From: Yersinia similis
GTDB taxonomy: Bacteria; Pseudomonadota; Gammaproteobacteria; Enterobacterales; Enterobacteriaceae
Direction: 5' to 3'
Length of the DNA: 33,826 nt
Assembly (NCBI RefSeq): GCF_001053095.1
Contig: NZ_CGBP01000040.1
Location: forward strand, 1-33,826
Shown: one piece after another, positions 1 to 7,210 of the stretch
How the letters are laid out: each line of letters begins with the position of its first letter
How positions within the stretch are numbered: position 1 is the stretch's first letter
Notes under the pieces: generated by a model
What the model was told of the DNA's origin: nothing
What the model saw: only the letters and a program-made list of their open reading frames with translations
Database searches by the model: none
Position numbers and translations under genes: made by a program

Positions 1-37
1 TTAACAGGCTATTGAGGTGTCCGGTATTACTGATCCA
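1..37 (-). mobile_element. Terminal fragment of an IS3-like element (outer end)
   Basis: The first bases align with the IS end at 14321-14362: both have TTAACA, then a short variable stretch, then GTGTCC-G-AT-ACTGATCCAC. Read on the minus strand the terminus is TGGATCAG followed by an interrupted CGGACAC-type motif, as in IS3-family inverted repeats. The rest of the element would lie to the left of the window. The boundary at about 37 is inferred from where the two copies diverge. Confidence 0.5.
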
Positions 38-73
38 CTACAGTGTTGTCGTATACAAACAGAATGTGATCTA

Positions 74-104
74 ACAAAAGGGGAACAAGTTGTTCTCCTT
101 TTGT
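74..104 (-). terminator. Hairpin terminator after the ICE minus-strand operon
   Basis: A 14-bp stem (left arm 74-87, right arm 91-104, one G/T mismatch, 3-base loop) lies 11 bases beyond the stop codon of the minus-strand gene ending at 116. On the plus strand it is followed by CGTTTT. On the minus strand T-rich bases form the distal arm. It could act in both directions between the IS end and the ICE operon. Confidence 0.6.
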
Positions 105-115
105 CGTTTTAGATA

Positions 116-895
116 TTATAAATATTTCTTAAATGATCCCATCGTCACCGAGATAGCCAGCCCCATCAGCAGTGCTGCTGGTAACAATATAGTGTTCGGA
201 TAGACGGAAAAGGGAGCTGATAAATAGAGAACACAGGGAATAAACAGCGCCGGTTTCACCAGTCGCTTGGCATGATGATAGAGAAAACTCGATTCATACC
301 CTGCGCCATACCGCCGCAAATCACGCCGTACTATCCCATCCACGCCCCCCACCAAAGCCGTTAAGACAAACAAAGGGATGGAGAGCATGAGAATTGTCAC
401 CCGCATCAGAAATACCTGAGTGACATACAGAGTGGCCATCAAGTATTCACGGCAGACCTGCATTAACCAAACGCCTCCCGCATTTAACCCATCAACCACG
501 CCGTTGTGACTATTTTCCTGATGCACTGACTGGACCCACCCCATAAACCCGCTCTGAACAAACAGCCACTGATAGCCTTGTGTGATCCCTATATTGGCCG
601 ATGTCACAGGTGCCGATGACGACAGGCTACGGGTGAATCCCTCAGAAAAATATCTGCTCTCCGTTATCATCACCACCCGACTGTGCTCTGCCCCCTGTTC
701 TGACCAGAAAAAGGCAATACCGATATATTCCACGATCAAACTGAGTAACAGTGAGACCAGAAGCATGCCAACAATTTGCCAAGGTATATCCCATAATATG
801 GTCGTTAGAAAACCGGGACGCCGGAGAGGTCTGTGAGGAGGAGTTTGCGGGGTAGAAGAGGATAGCTGAGTCATCAAAAACACATTATTGGTCAC
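116..895 (-). CDS. ICE membrane protein, PFL_4697 family (DUF4400-like)
   Basis: This protein resembles the PFL_4697-family integrating conjugative element membrane proteins, which accompany TraD in PFGI-1/SPI-7-type ICEs and are presumed to belong to the inner-membrane part of the conjugation apparatus. There is a hydrophobic segment near residues 38-63, a long predicted periplasmic stretch (about 64-150), then hydrophobic segments near 155-185 and 215-255. The length (259 aa) fits the family. The most upstream start is a GTG that overlaps the end of traD by 11 bp; an in-frame ATG at residue 8 (position 874) is an alternative. It is the last ICE gene before the terminator at 74-104. The family call comes from overall pattern and position and no catalytic motif is expected. 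Confidence 0.75.
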   Translation of the reverse strand: MTNNVFLMTQLSSSTPQTPPHRPLRRPGFLTTILWDIPWQIVGMLLVSLLLSLIVEYIGIAFFWSEQGAEHSRVVMITESRYFSEGFTRSLSSSAPVTSANIGITQGYQWLFVQSGFMGWVQSVHQENSHNGVVDGLNAGGVWLMQVCREYLMATLYVTQVFLMRVTILMLSIPLFVLTALVGGVDGIVRRDLRRYGAGYESSFLYHHAKRLVKPALFIPCVLYLSAPFSVYPNTILLPAALLMGLAISVTMGSFKKYL

Positions 896-2954
896 TTGGC
901 AATGCCATGCCCGTCCACCAACTGTCGCCAGTACGATAATTGCGGTTCATATATTCAGCTATTTTTGCCAAACTTTCCGGCATTAACGGATCGTTGCGTG
1001 TAGAAGGCAACGGCATTCGGACCTTCCACAGTTTACCGCCTTCCAATAAGGCAAATGCCTGACCTTTAGGTAAGCTGATAATATTGGCTGGGGTTATTAG
1101 CGGAGTGCGCGTAGAGCTGACACGATCTTGGGTATTGGAGGTAAAATCACTGCCCATTTCCGGGTTAGAAATATCAGTCACGCCGGATATCAGGGTCTTG
1201 GTATACACCTCCACTTCCGGTAATTGTTTCGTCATTAACTCAGCCGTCTCAGTATGCCGAACACGTAACATGACCAAACTATTAAAGTTGCCGATAACCT
1301 GCGCCGCCTTCGCGGCACTGCCTAACCGAGCCTCAATATCGGGTAATGTTTGGGTATAAGCCGTTACCTCGATTCCCGCTCCGCCCCCCTTGTTAATCAG
1401 TGGAATAAACTCATCGCCCATTAGTTCATTAAACTCATCACAGTGCAAACTGATCGGTGTTTTCTCCTTCTCACTCCCCGGCAGGCCGTCGTTAATACCA
1501 AACTTATAGATATGCCCGGCGACACTGACCAAGTCCGCAAACATACTGTTCCCCACTGCGGCAGCCACTTCGGGATCAGACAATGCATCCAGACCAATAT
1601 AGATAATGCCCTTTTTGCGGATCACTTGCTGCCAGTCAAAGATAGGACGGGGATCCGCCATATCGGTGTAGTCAGGGGAGATCAGTTGTGCTGTCTTCCC
1701 TGATGTCAATTTCTCCAGCAAAGGCAATAAGCTCGCGACAATTTTGTCATAGTACTTCTGGTCATAGCGCACAGAAGAACGTAATCCATCCAGTATCGGG
1801 TCATATATTCGTTTGCCTTCTTTACTGTTTAGCACCTGCTCAATAGCGACAACACGCATTGAGCGCCCCTCCATATGCCGAGGAATATCACGATCATTTA
1901 GAATTGGCACCAATGCCTCAATCCTGAACCATAAAGCGGATGCGTGTTGTGACAAGTAGTGTTCGGCGTATATCTCAAATAAATCGCCGATATTATTCAC
2001 ATAGCGCTGAATAAGGCTGAAATCTGGCCGCTGCCCTAACGCGACCAGACCTCGGGCAATAATGTTCACAAAACGCCAGGCGAACTCTTTAAATGCCGCA
2101 CTATTACCCGCACTGCTGAGCTGACCCGCGACGCGAGTTGCCACCTCGGAAATACGATTAAAACGCCCAATCGCATTATAGCGGGCACTGATATCCGGCC
2201 AGCCCAAATGAAAGACCTGAAACTCGTTGGCTCGACCGGCCCGATGCGCTTCTGCATACATCCTTTTGAGCAGTTCAGCATCACCCTTAGGATCAAAAAC
2301 AATGGTCACATTGCCTCGCCGAATATCTTGCGTGATAAACAACTCTGCCAACCTCGTCTTCCCCACCCGAGTGGTCCCCAACACCAACATGTGACCAACA
2401 CGCTCCAGCAAGCTCATAGAGACATTAACTTCATCGGGTTCAATGCCATGCAATGCGGCATTACCGCCCACATCGGGTAATGGGCGAACAGGATTAAGCA
2501 CAGACTGGCTGGATAACAGTTTACAGAGTGTAGGATATTGATATTCAAAACGTTGTTCAAAGCGCCTTGCCACCTGATACAACGCCGGTGGCTTCACATA
2601 TTTTTCAACCTCCGGACGCAGTGTATCCAGCAAACGTTGAGTCTGTTTTTGCTCCCAGAGAAAACCTTTTCCCAAGAATAAACGCTGATGGCTCACGGGC
2701 ACCTGATGGCTGGTCATAACATAACGAGGAAGACACCGAACATGACGGCGATAACGCAGTACCCGTAGCCCCTCATAAGCACGTTTCATTGCGAACACAC
2801 CAAACCCAACAGCCGTGATATAGCTGATACTCGGTGTCAGAGCTACTGCCCACGGTGCTGTCACACAGATATAGCTGGCACAGGCAGCAACAACCGCTGT
2901 ATTCAATTCAACGGCAGGCCGCAACAGGGTTTCAATGACATAACGATCAGTCAT
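885..2954 (-). CDS. traD: Type IV coupling protein TraD (PFGI-1/SXT class ICE)
   Basis: This is a VirD4/TraD-type coupling ATPase, which delivers the relaxosome-bound DNA strand to the conjugative channel at the inner membrane. Two hydrophobic segments lie near residues 15-60. The Walker A motif GTTRVGKTR is near residues 192-200, followed by a VFDPKGD block typical of this class. The Walker B-like block SLHCDEFNE is near residue 505. The 689-aa length is normal and the reading frame is intact. Its ATG overlaps the TGA of the preceding 49-aa gene (ATGA), which indicates translational coupling, and it overlaps the downstream PFL_4697-type gene. The machinery around it is incomplete, so TraD probably has no functional transfer system within this remnant. 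Confidence 0.93.
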   Translation of the reverse strand: MTDRYVIETLLRPAVELNTAVVAACASYICVTAPWAVALTPSISYITAVGFGVFAMKRAYEGLRVLRYRRHVRCLPRYVMTSHQVPVSHQRLFLGKGFLWEQKQTQRLLDTLRPEVEKYVKPPALYQVARRFEQRFEYQYPTLCKLLSSQSVLNPVRPLPDVGGNAALHGIEPDEVNVSMSLLERVGHMLVLGTTRVGKTRLAELFITQDIRRGNVTIVFDPKGDAELLKRMYAEAHRAGRANEFQVFHLGWPDISARYNAIGRFNRISEVATRVAGQLSSAGNSAAFKEFAWRFVNIIARGLVALGQRPDFSLIQRYVNNIGDLFEIYAEHYLSQHASALWFRIEALVPILNDRDIPRHMEGRSMRVVAIEQVLNSKEGKRIYDPILDGLRSSVRYDQKYYDKIVASLLPLLEKLTSGKTAQLISPDYTDMADPRPIFDWQQVIRKKGIIYIGLDALSDPEVAAAVGNSMFADLVSVAGHIYKFGINDGLPGSEKEKTPISLHCDEFNELMGDEFIPLINKGGGAGIEVTAYTQTLPDIEARLGSAAKAAQVIGNFNSLVMLRVRHTETAELMTKQLPEVEVYTKTLISGVTDISNPEMGSDFTSNTQDRVSSTRTPLITPANIISLPKGQAFALLEGGKLWKVRMPLPSTRNDPLMPESLAKIAEYMNRNYRTGDSWWTGMALPSDQ

Positions 2955-3100
2955 CTTGTTCTATTGTGCTGGCAATGGCGACAGTGATGGCGGTGACTGG
3001 CTTTTTTCCTCATCAACAGCGCCATCCAGCCCAGCGAACTGAGCAAAAGTACCAGACAAATTAACGGCTCAAAACCCTCCAGTGGCAGCCCTGCTCTCAT
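2951..3100 (-). CDS. Small single-pass membrane protein of the ICE operon (49 aa)
   Basis: A short reading frame between the PFL_4695-type gene and traD begins MRAGLPLEGFEPLI, has one hydrophobic stretch (about residues 13-30), and ends in a basic, His/Cys-rich tail (KKASHRHHCRHC). Its ATG overlaps the upstream stop codon by 4 bases (3097-3100) and its TGA overlaps the traD start (2951-2954), so it fits the operon exactly. Small membrane peptides occur at this place in related ICEs. The CxxC near the C-terminus (C-R-H-C) could bind metal, but no function is known. Confidence 0.65.
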   Translation of the reverse strand: MRAGLPLEGFEPLICLVLLLSSLGWMALLMRKKASHRHHCRHCQHNRTR

Positions 3101-3633
3101 TGCTCCACTCCCTTTTCTGTTAATAAAACCGGGTAATGGGATAATCCTAATCGCTTAGCCAGATCACTACCTGAAACCGGCAACAGCGTCACTCCCTTAG
3201 CATGTTCGCTAAGGTCGTTAAAAGCAGTCTCACTGGAGACATTGACGACTAACCCCACAGCATTCAGTTGTACTAATGTATCCTGCCGTAACCTTAGCCA
3301 CTGTCGAGATAACTCATCGTCCCCGATGAGAAAGATGGCTGGCATCCCCGGTAAACTCAAGGTCTTGGCATCGACTTTACCCGATGTTAGCTCAGGAGTA
3401 TGGACAGGTAACATCGCACTGACAGATAACGGAGTCGCGGGGATCACTATCTCGGTGACCCCCTGTTTTTCTGGCGTCGATACAATATTTTGGTTATTAA
3501 TACTGTCAAAATAGGCCGCTGTAGATTCGCCGCCTAAATCGGCTACCACGGTGAGTACCGTCGCCCAGCTCATCCCCGAAAAACTCAATACCGCGGCAAA
3601 TATTATCTGTGATATGCCCGCCGTAAACCTCAT
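3097..3633 (-). CDS. ICE protein, PFL_4695 family (TIGR03765), exported
   Basis: This resembles the PFL_4695-family integrating conjugative element proteins found immediately upstream of TraD. The chosen start is the ATG at 3633, preceded by GGAG and overlapping the previous gene's stop (ATGA). It yields a good signal peptide (MRFTAGISQIIFAAVLSFSG then SWA). A longer frame to 3690 would put 19 polar residues before the signal sequence and is unlikely. Characteristic blocks include MPAIFLIGDDELSRQWL and the C-terminal VSGSDLAKRLGLSHYPVLL. The role is unknown; a periplasmic accessory to the conjugation channel is presumed from context. Confidence 0.8.
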   Translation of the reverse strand: MRFTAGISQIIFAAVLSFSGMSWATVLTVVADLGGESTAAYFDSINNQNIVSTPEKQGVTEIVIPATPLSVSAMLPVHTPELTSGKVDAKTLSLPGMPAIFLIGDDELSRQWLRLRQDTLVQLNAVGLVVNVSSETAFNDLSEHAKGVTLLPVSGSDLAKRLGLSHYPVLLTEKGVEQ

Positions 3634-4337
3634 TGCATTTCTCCTTGCTGCAACACCACGGGCATACGTCCCTTGCCGAATTTGAGCCACTGCCCACGGT
3701 CATGGTTCAAGGTAATGGTCCGGTTATTCACTCGCTCAACCGGAAGTTTCAGCTTCTTAGCCCAAACACGCACCCTGTTATCTTTCCCCTGACTGTCCAC
3801 CAGATAGATATCCAGTAATCGCTGACTGGCGATCAGGGAGGCGACTTTGCTATCACAAAGGGCACAATCAGCCCGCACGAACAGTGCTAACCGTTCCTGA
3901 TTCTGCTGACGACTGGCTAAATCTGGCTGAATAGGCATCATGTCAGGAAAGACTCGTCGCCAGGCAGAGTTCACCGCCCGCTGAAACGCCAGCTCGGCTT
4001 CTACACGCTGAAAATCCTGTTTGACTGAGAGATCGGCAAAATGTTGGCGTTCTTTATCACTCCGAGCCTCAATTCCCAGCAATGTGATGGGATCCAATCC
4101 TGGAGATAACACCCCACGCCGCCCCTGTTTAAGCTGCTCATAGCGCAGCCACTCCTCCGTAGTGAGTCCCCACTCCTTGGCCCTCTTTTGTATTTGCGTT
4201 TTGTCCAGTTCCGACAAAGGGGTATTCACCGATGAGTGATGGTGCTGTTGCGAGAATTCGCTCTGCGTTGTCGAGAACGAACCGCTTGCCATAACGGGCA
4301 GCACTGCCAGTGCTAAAAAAATAGGAGGACGTAGCAT
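3630..4337 (-). CDS. ICE protein, PFL_4693 family (TIGR03759), exported
   Basis: The 235-aa protein has an N-terminal signal peptide (about residues 1-20), a segment with KRAKEWGLTTEEWLRYEQL, and a thioredoxin-like stretch with a C-A-L-C pair (DCALCDSK, near residue 160) and a final RMPVVLQQG. These match the PFL_4693 family of ICE proteins. Its stop overlaps the next gene's ATG by 4 bases. In the reference ICE order a lytic transglycosylase gene normally lies between the PFL_4693 and PFL_4695 families; here the two are directly joined. GTTAAC half-sites at 4349-4354 and 4366-4371 form an imperfect palindrome just upstream. Confidence 0.82.
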   Translation of the reverse strand: MLRPPIFLALAVLPVMASGSFSTTQSEFSQQHHHSSVNTPLSELDKTQIQKRAKEWGLTTEEWLRYEQLKQGRRGVLSPGLDPITLLGIEARSDKERQHFADLSVKQDFQRVEAELAFQRAVNSAWRRVFPDMMPIQPDLASRQQNQERLALFVRADCALCDSKVASLIASQRLLDIYLVDSQGKDNRVRVWAKKLKLPVERVNNRTITLNHDRGQWLKFGKGRMPVVLQQGEMQ

Positions 4338-4348
4338 ATAAAATCTCA

Positions 4349-4371
4349 GTTAACCGTTCTAAGACGTTAAC
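4349..4371. promoter_or_regulatory. Imperfect palindrome with two GTTAAC half-sites
   Basis: GTTAAC occurs at 4349-4354 and again at 4366-4371, within an imperfect 23-bp palindrome immediately upstream of the PFL_4693-type gene. Its place ahead of a minus-strand operon start suggests an operator, but no cognate regulator is identified. Confidence 0.3.
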
Positions 4372-4483
4372 TGTGCAAACCTTTCCGGTTGCTCTCAATC
4401 AATAACCAGATTTTCAAAAATCAAAAAAACACGGTGATTATTTATGTGATAACCCGAATGGTTAGGAGCATTTGCTCATATTG

Positions 4484-4562
4484 ATACCCAACATAATTTG
4501 AGTTGCAGGAAGGCAGTAAGCGAGAGCTGCCAACATACATGCAGCTTGAAATATGGCGGGTA
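4484..4562. repeat. Short inverted-repeat intergenic element (YPAL/ERIC-like MITE, 79 bp)
   Basis: The element starts ATACCCAACATAATTTGAG and ends TTGAAATATGGCGGGTA. The outer ~24 bases form an imperfect inverted repeat and the inner part contains GCAGGAAGGCAGTAAGCGAG. This layout resembles enterobacterial (Yersinia, Serratia) intergenic palindromic elements, here in an apparently internally shortened form. It lies directly beyond the stop codon of the PFL_4669-type gene, exactly where the two ICE segments meet. The family assignment rests on remembered consensus and should be treated as tentative. Confidence 0.55.
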
Positions 4563-4567
4563 GAAAA

Positions 4568-5260
4568 CTATTTCTTCAATAAAAGAACGGCATCGCGATT
4601 AACCCGTGGCGAGAAACGGGAACGTTTTTTTCCAAGTAAAATGGCTTCATCCACTTTCCCCAAAAGATTGACGGCCTGTAAGGCACTATCGTTATTCAGA
4701 GCGATATCTGTTCGACTGACTGATATTGAACGGTAACTCTGGGCGTAGGTAAATATTCGCCGTATTTGGGAGCCCCCTTTTTGTAACCCATGGTCGCGAT
4801 GTCGTGTAGAGATCAACCCATAATGATGTAATTGGAAGAGCCGTAATGCAAGTTGATCAAATCTAAGCAGAAGATAAATACATCGGTACCCTAGTGGCGT
4901 ATGGCTATGCACAAATATATTCAGTGGAGCGCTGGATATAGAATCAGATAATGTCATATTGGCAGGTATTTGTTTAGTCATTAGGCTATCAGTATCATCA
5001 AGCCGATACTGGATTCGACGGTTGGCACCATCAATAACTGTTTCTAAACCCAGCATAGCCACATCTGCATAAGGATTGTCCGCTACAGAATCGCGGTTAA
5101 TCTTTGAAAGTAAGCGAAACAAGTGAGGCATACCCATAATACCTCCTTTATTTTTTGTAGGGTGTCGCCCAGTCCACGTATTGATGGCATAAAAAGTATG
5201 TAGCTCAATATTAAGCTCAGAACACAAGGTGCCTACCTTTATTTTCTTTGGCATAACCAT
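4568..5260 (-). CDS. ICE protein, PFL_4669 family (TIGR03761)
   Basis: The 230-aa protein matches the PFL_4669 family of integrating conjugative element proteins, notably in TWTGRHPTKNKGGIMGMPHL followed by ADNPYADVAMLGLE. These genes normally sit in the ICE replication/maintenance block next to DUF3158, single-stranded-DNA-binding and topoisomerase genes. None of those is here: beyond its 3' end come a MITE-like repeat and then the transfer genes, so a large segment has been lost. Its first ~65 codons and upstream region are duplicated at 6863-7141. The biochemical role of the family is unknown. Confidence 0.8.
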   Translation of the reverse strand: MVMPKKIKVGTLCSELNIELHTFYAINTWTGRHPTKNKGGIMGMPHLFRLLSKINRDSVADNPYADVAMLGLETVIDGANRRIQYRLDDTDSLMTKQIPANMTLSDSISSAPLNIFVHSHTPLGYRCIYLLLRFDQLALRLFQLHHYGLISTRHRDHGLQKGGSQIRRIFTYAQSYRSISVSRTDIALNNDSALQAVNLLGKVDEAILLGKKRSRFSPRVNRDAVLLLKK

Positions 5261-5346
5261 CTCTATTTACCGTGGGTAATTTGATAGAGATATTCAGGGA
5301 ACTCGTTATTGCTGAACAATAATAAACTATTTATCTGGGAGTGAAA
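5068..5346. repeat. Direct repeat copy 1 (279 bp)
   Basis: This segment covers the first ~64 codons of the PFL_4669-type gene and its upstream region. It recurs at 6863-7141 at a constant offset of 1795 bases; only two differences were seen (5073 and 5079). Both copies stop matching right after GGGAGTGAAA. The duplication encloses the toxin-antitoxin pair. Confidence 0.9.
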
Positions 5347-5373
5347 TTTCAATCAAACATTCGCTTACAGGAA

Positions 5374-5390
5374 TGATGACAGTGTCATCA
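5374..5390. promoter_or_regulatory. Palindrome TGATGACA-G-TGTCATCA, copy 1
   Basis: A perfect 8-bp inverted repeat around a single central G lies 28 bases beyond direct repeat copy 1. The same core occurs in a longer form at 7181-7207 beyond copy 2. The odd-centred, gapless symmetry suggests a dimer-binding site (operator or recombinase site) more than an RNA hairpin. Confidence 0.5.
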
Positions 5391-5434
5391 CTGGATGAGG
5401 GCGCGGACGACTTTCTGGACATATTGACTTTGCT

Positions 5435-5655
5435 TTGACAAAAAAAAGCACTCACCACAGATACATACCACGCATGGCGGTGATCATGAGCCTACCACTC
5501 CAGCAGAACCATCCGATGGATGAACTGCTGACCTTCATTCAACCGAACACGATGAACCCTCCAGCAGGTTCTGGCTATTGGGTAAACCCTAATATTATTC
5601 CCTGTATTTTGTTTTTCGTTTATTGCGAATTTCGTTTATTTCGATTATTGTTAAC
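5435..5655 (+). pseudogene. Possible fragment of an unrecognised coding sequence
   Basis: An open frame reads through RYIPRMAVIMSLPLQQNHP and NPPAGSGYW, which has the composition of a real protein, then runs into AT-rich DNA upstream of the antitoxin gene. There is no ribosome binding site and no sensible start. It may be a fragment of another ICE gene carried in with the toxin-antitoxin insert. I do not recognise the family. Confidence 0.25.
5614..5650. promoter_or_regulatory. Iterated TTTCGTTTATT motifs upstream of the antitoxin gene
   Basis: TTTCGTTTATT occurs at 5614-5624 and again at 5630-5640 (16-bp period), followed by the variant TTTCGATTATT at 5639-5649. They lie 36-70 bases before the antitoxin ATG, within the likely promoter. 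Such iterons are usual for autoregulated toxin-antitoxin operons, with the HTH antitoxin as the natural candidate binder. Confidence 0.45.
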
Positions 5656-5684
5656 CAATACTTTAACAATCGAGGAATATAAAT

Positions 5685-6149
5685 ATGACCAATACCAGCC
5701 TGACCGGTCTAAATCTTCCGGCAAAACATGAGATTGAAATCGCAACGCGAGGCCAACGAGAGCTAGCAGCATTTCTTTCCACAAAATTAGAGACTCAACA
5801 AATCTCCATTAAAGATGCGGATAACGTATCGCACCAAATTGAGCTTCCTACCTCAGCCTTAACCATGCTGATGGATGTTCTTGGTGAGCTGGCAGCAGGT
5901 AATGCTGTGCAGGTTGTGCCGATACATGCGGAACTGACTACGCAAGAAGCGGCAAATATAATGAATGTATCTCGCCCTCATATGGTCAAATTGTTGGAAG
6001 AAGGACAACTGCCTTATCATAAAACAGGGCGGCATCGTCGAATTCTGTTCGCTGACTTGATGGAATACAAAAAGAAACGTGATGCAGATAGCTTGGTTGC
6101 TATGCAAGAGCTTGCTGCTCAGGCACAGGAACTTGGGTTGGGCTACTAA
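5685..6149 (+). CDS. Excisionase-type HTH antitoxin
   Basis: This 154-aa protein carries a MerR/excisionase-like helix-turn-helix in its second half (LTTQEAANIMNVSRPHMVKL, then LPYHKTGRHRRILFADLMEY, about residues 84-130). The N-terminal half has no recognised motif. It lies 3 bases upstream of a PIN-domain gene, the standard layout of type II toxin-antitoxin pairs that combine an excisionase-family antitoxin with a PIN nuclease. The likely role is binding both the toxin and the operator. GAGGA precedes the ATG at a suitable distance, and iterated motifs at 5614-5650 may be its operator. Confidence 0.82.
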   Translation: MTNTSLTGLNLPAKHEIEIATRGQRELAAFLSTKLETQQISIKDADNVSHQIELPTSALTMLMDVLGELAAGNAVQVVPIHAELTTQEAANIMNVSRPHMVKLLEEGQLPYHKTGRHRRILFADLMEYKKKRDADSLVAMQELAAQAQELGLGY

Positions 6150-6152
6150 CGA

Positions 6153-6728
6153 ATGAAACACTCCCCCTATCCAGTGGTACTTGATGCATGTGTTCTGTAT
6201 CCAGCAAGATTGCGCGACTTGCTGATGCATTTAGGCCTTGCTGGCTTGTACCAGCCCAAATGGTCAGACACTATTCAAGATGAGTGGCGGCGCAATCTCC
6301 TAATACAGCGTAGCGATATAAAACCTGAAGCTTTGGTACATACAACGAGACTAATGAATCGGGCTTTACCTGATGCCAATGTCACAGGATATGAACGACT
6401 AATTGAAGGGCTAAAATTACCTGATCGAGATGATCGCCATGTATTGGCCACGGCTATACGGGCAAAGGCTGAAGTTATTGTTACGATGAATTTAAGAGAT
6501 TTCCCGCCCGATATTTTGACTGAATTTGGTATTGAAGCACTTCATCCAGATGAGTTTATTTCTGATCTTTTCGATTTAAACCATGCAATTGCATTAGATG
6601 CAGTCAGGCAGCAACGTAAGTCATTAAAAAATCCACCGATGACTACTGATGAATTTTTAGACATGCTGTTAAAGCAGGGGTTGCCCATGACGATCAAGGC
6701 ACTTGATGGTTATCGGTGTATGATTTAG
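6153..6728 (+). CDS. PIN-domain ribonuclease toxin (VapC-like)
   Basis: The 191-aa protein has the PIN-domain acidic set: D11 in VVLDACVLYP, E44 in IQDEWRRN, D94 in DRDDRHVLATAI and D116 in TMNLRDFP. PIN toxins are Mg2+-dependent endoribonucleases that stop growth by cutting tRNA, rRNA or mRNA when their antitoxin is lost. The core is followed by a ~60-residue C-terminal extension. It starts 3 bases after the antitoxin stop codon, so the two are cotranscribed. Target RNA cannot be told from sequence. The pair could stabilise the remnant element. Confidence 0.85.
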   Translation: MKHSPYPVVLDACVLYPARLRDLLMHLGLAGLYQPKWSDTIQDEWRRNLLIQRSDIKPEALVHTTRLMNRALPDANVTGYERLIEGLKLPDRDDRHVLATAIRAKAEVIVTMNLRDFPPDILTEFGIEALHPDEFISDLFDLNHAIALDAVRQQRKSLKNPPMTTDEFLDMLLKQGLPMTIKALDGYRCMI

Positions 6729-6854
6729 TTGTATGATCCATAGATGTATTAGTTTAAGCGTATCGTTGTTATTACCAAGGGATACTGACTCATATTTGTT
6801 CTGACACTTTTGTTGAACCAAGTGAAGCCTAATCTGTATTAGATCAAGTCTGAG

Positions 6855-7055
6855 CTAATATACATAAAGATTGCCCGCTACAGAATCGCGGTTAATCTTT
6901 GAAAGTAAGCGAAACAAGTGAGGCATACCCATAATACCTCCTTTATTTTTTGTAGGGTGTCGCCCAGTCCACGTATTGATGGCATAAAAAGTATGTAGCT
7001 CAATATTAAGCTCAGAACACAAGGTGCCTACCTTTATTTTCTTTGGCATAACCAT
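6855..7055 (-). pseudogene. Truncated second copy of the PFL_4669-type gene start
   Basis: The reading frame repeats the first ~60 codons of the gene at 4568-5260 almost unchanged, then departs (AGNLYVY) and stops where the direct repeat ends at 6863. It keeps the same start and upstream sequence, so it could still be transcribed and yield a 66-aa stub. It is best read as a by-product of the duplication that flanks the toxin-antitoxin pair. Confidence 0.85.
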
Positions 7056-7141
7056 CTCTATTTACCGTGGGTAATTTGATAGAGATATTCAGGGAACTCG
7101 TTATTGCTGAACAATAATAAACTATTTATCTGGGAGTGAAA
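6863..7141. repeat. Direct repeat copy 2 (279 bp)
   Basis: This is the partner of 5068-5346, in the same orientation, with only two mismatches seen. Recombination between the copies would delete 1795 bp including the toxin-antitoxin pair and rejoin the full PFL_4669-type gene to the DNA next to the SANT/Myb-like gene, which is probably the ancestral arrangement. The 134 bases between the toxin stop and this repeat hold nothing I recognise. Confidence 0.9.
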
Positions 7142-7180
7142 CTTTAGAAATACATTGATGTTGTTATCACTCACTGCTCG

Positions 7181-7207
7181 TTAAGTGATGACAGTGTCAT
7201 CACTTAA
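7181..7207. promoter_or_regulatory. 27-bp perfect palindrome, copy 2
   Basis: Two perfect 13-bp arms (left TTAAGTGATGACA, right its exact complement) meet at a single G at 7194. The core equals the palindrome at 5374-5390. It lies 4 bases beyond the stop codon of the SANT/Myb-like gene. There is no T-run after it on either strand, and a hairpin would have an impossibly tight loop, so a protein-binding site fits better than a terminator. Confidence 0.55.
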
Positions 7208-7210
7208 CCC

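Noticed and set aside
5614-5650. CRISPR-like spacing of TTTCGTTTATT repeats
   Set aside because: Only two exact 11-bp copies and one variant with 5-bp gaps; far too short for a CRISPR array and better explained as operators.
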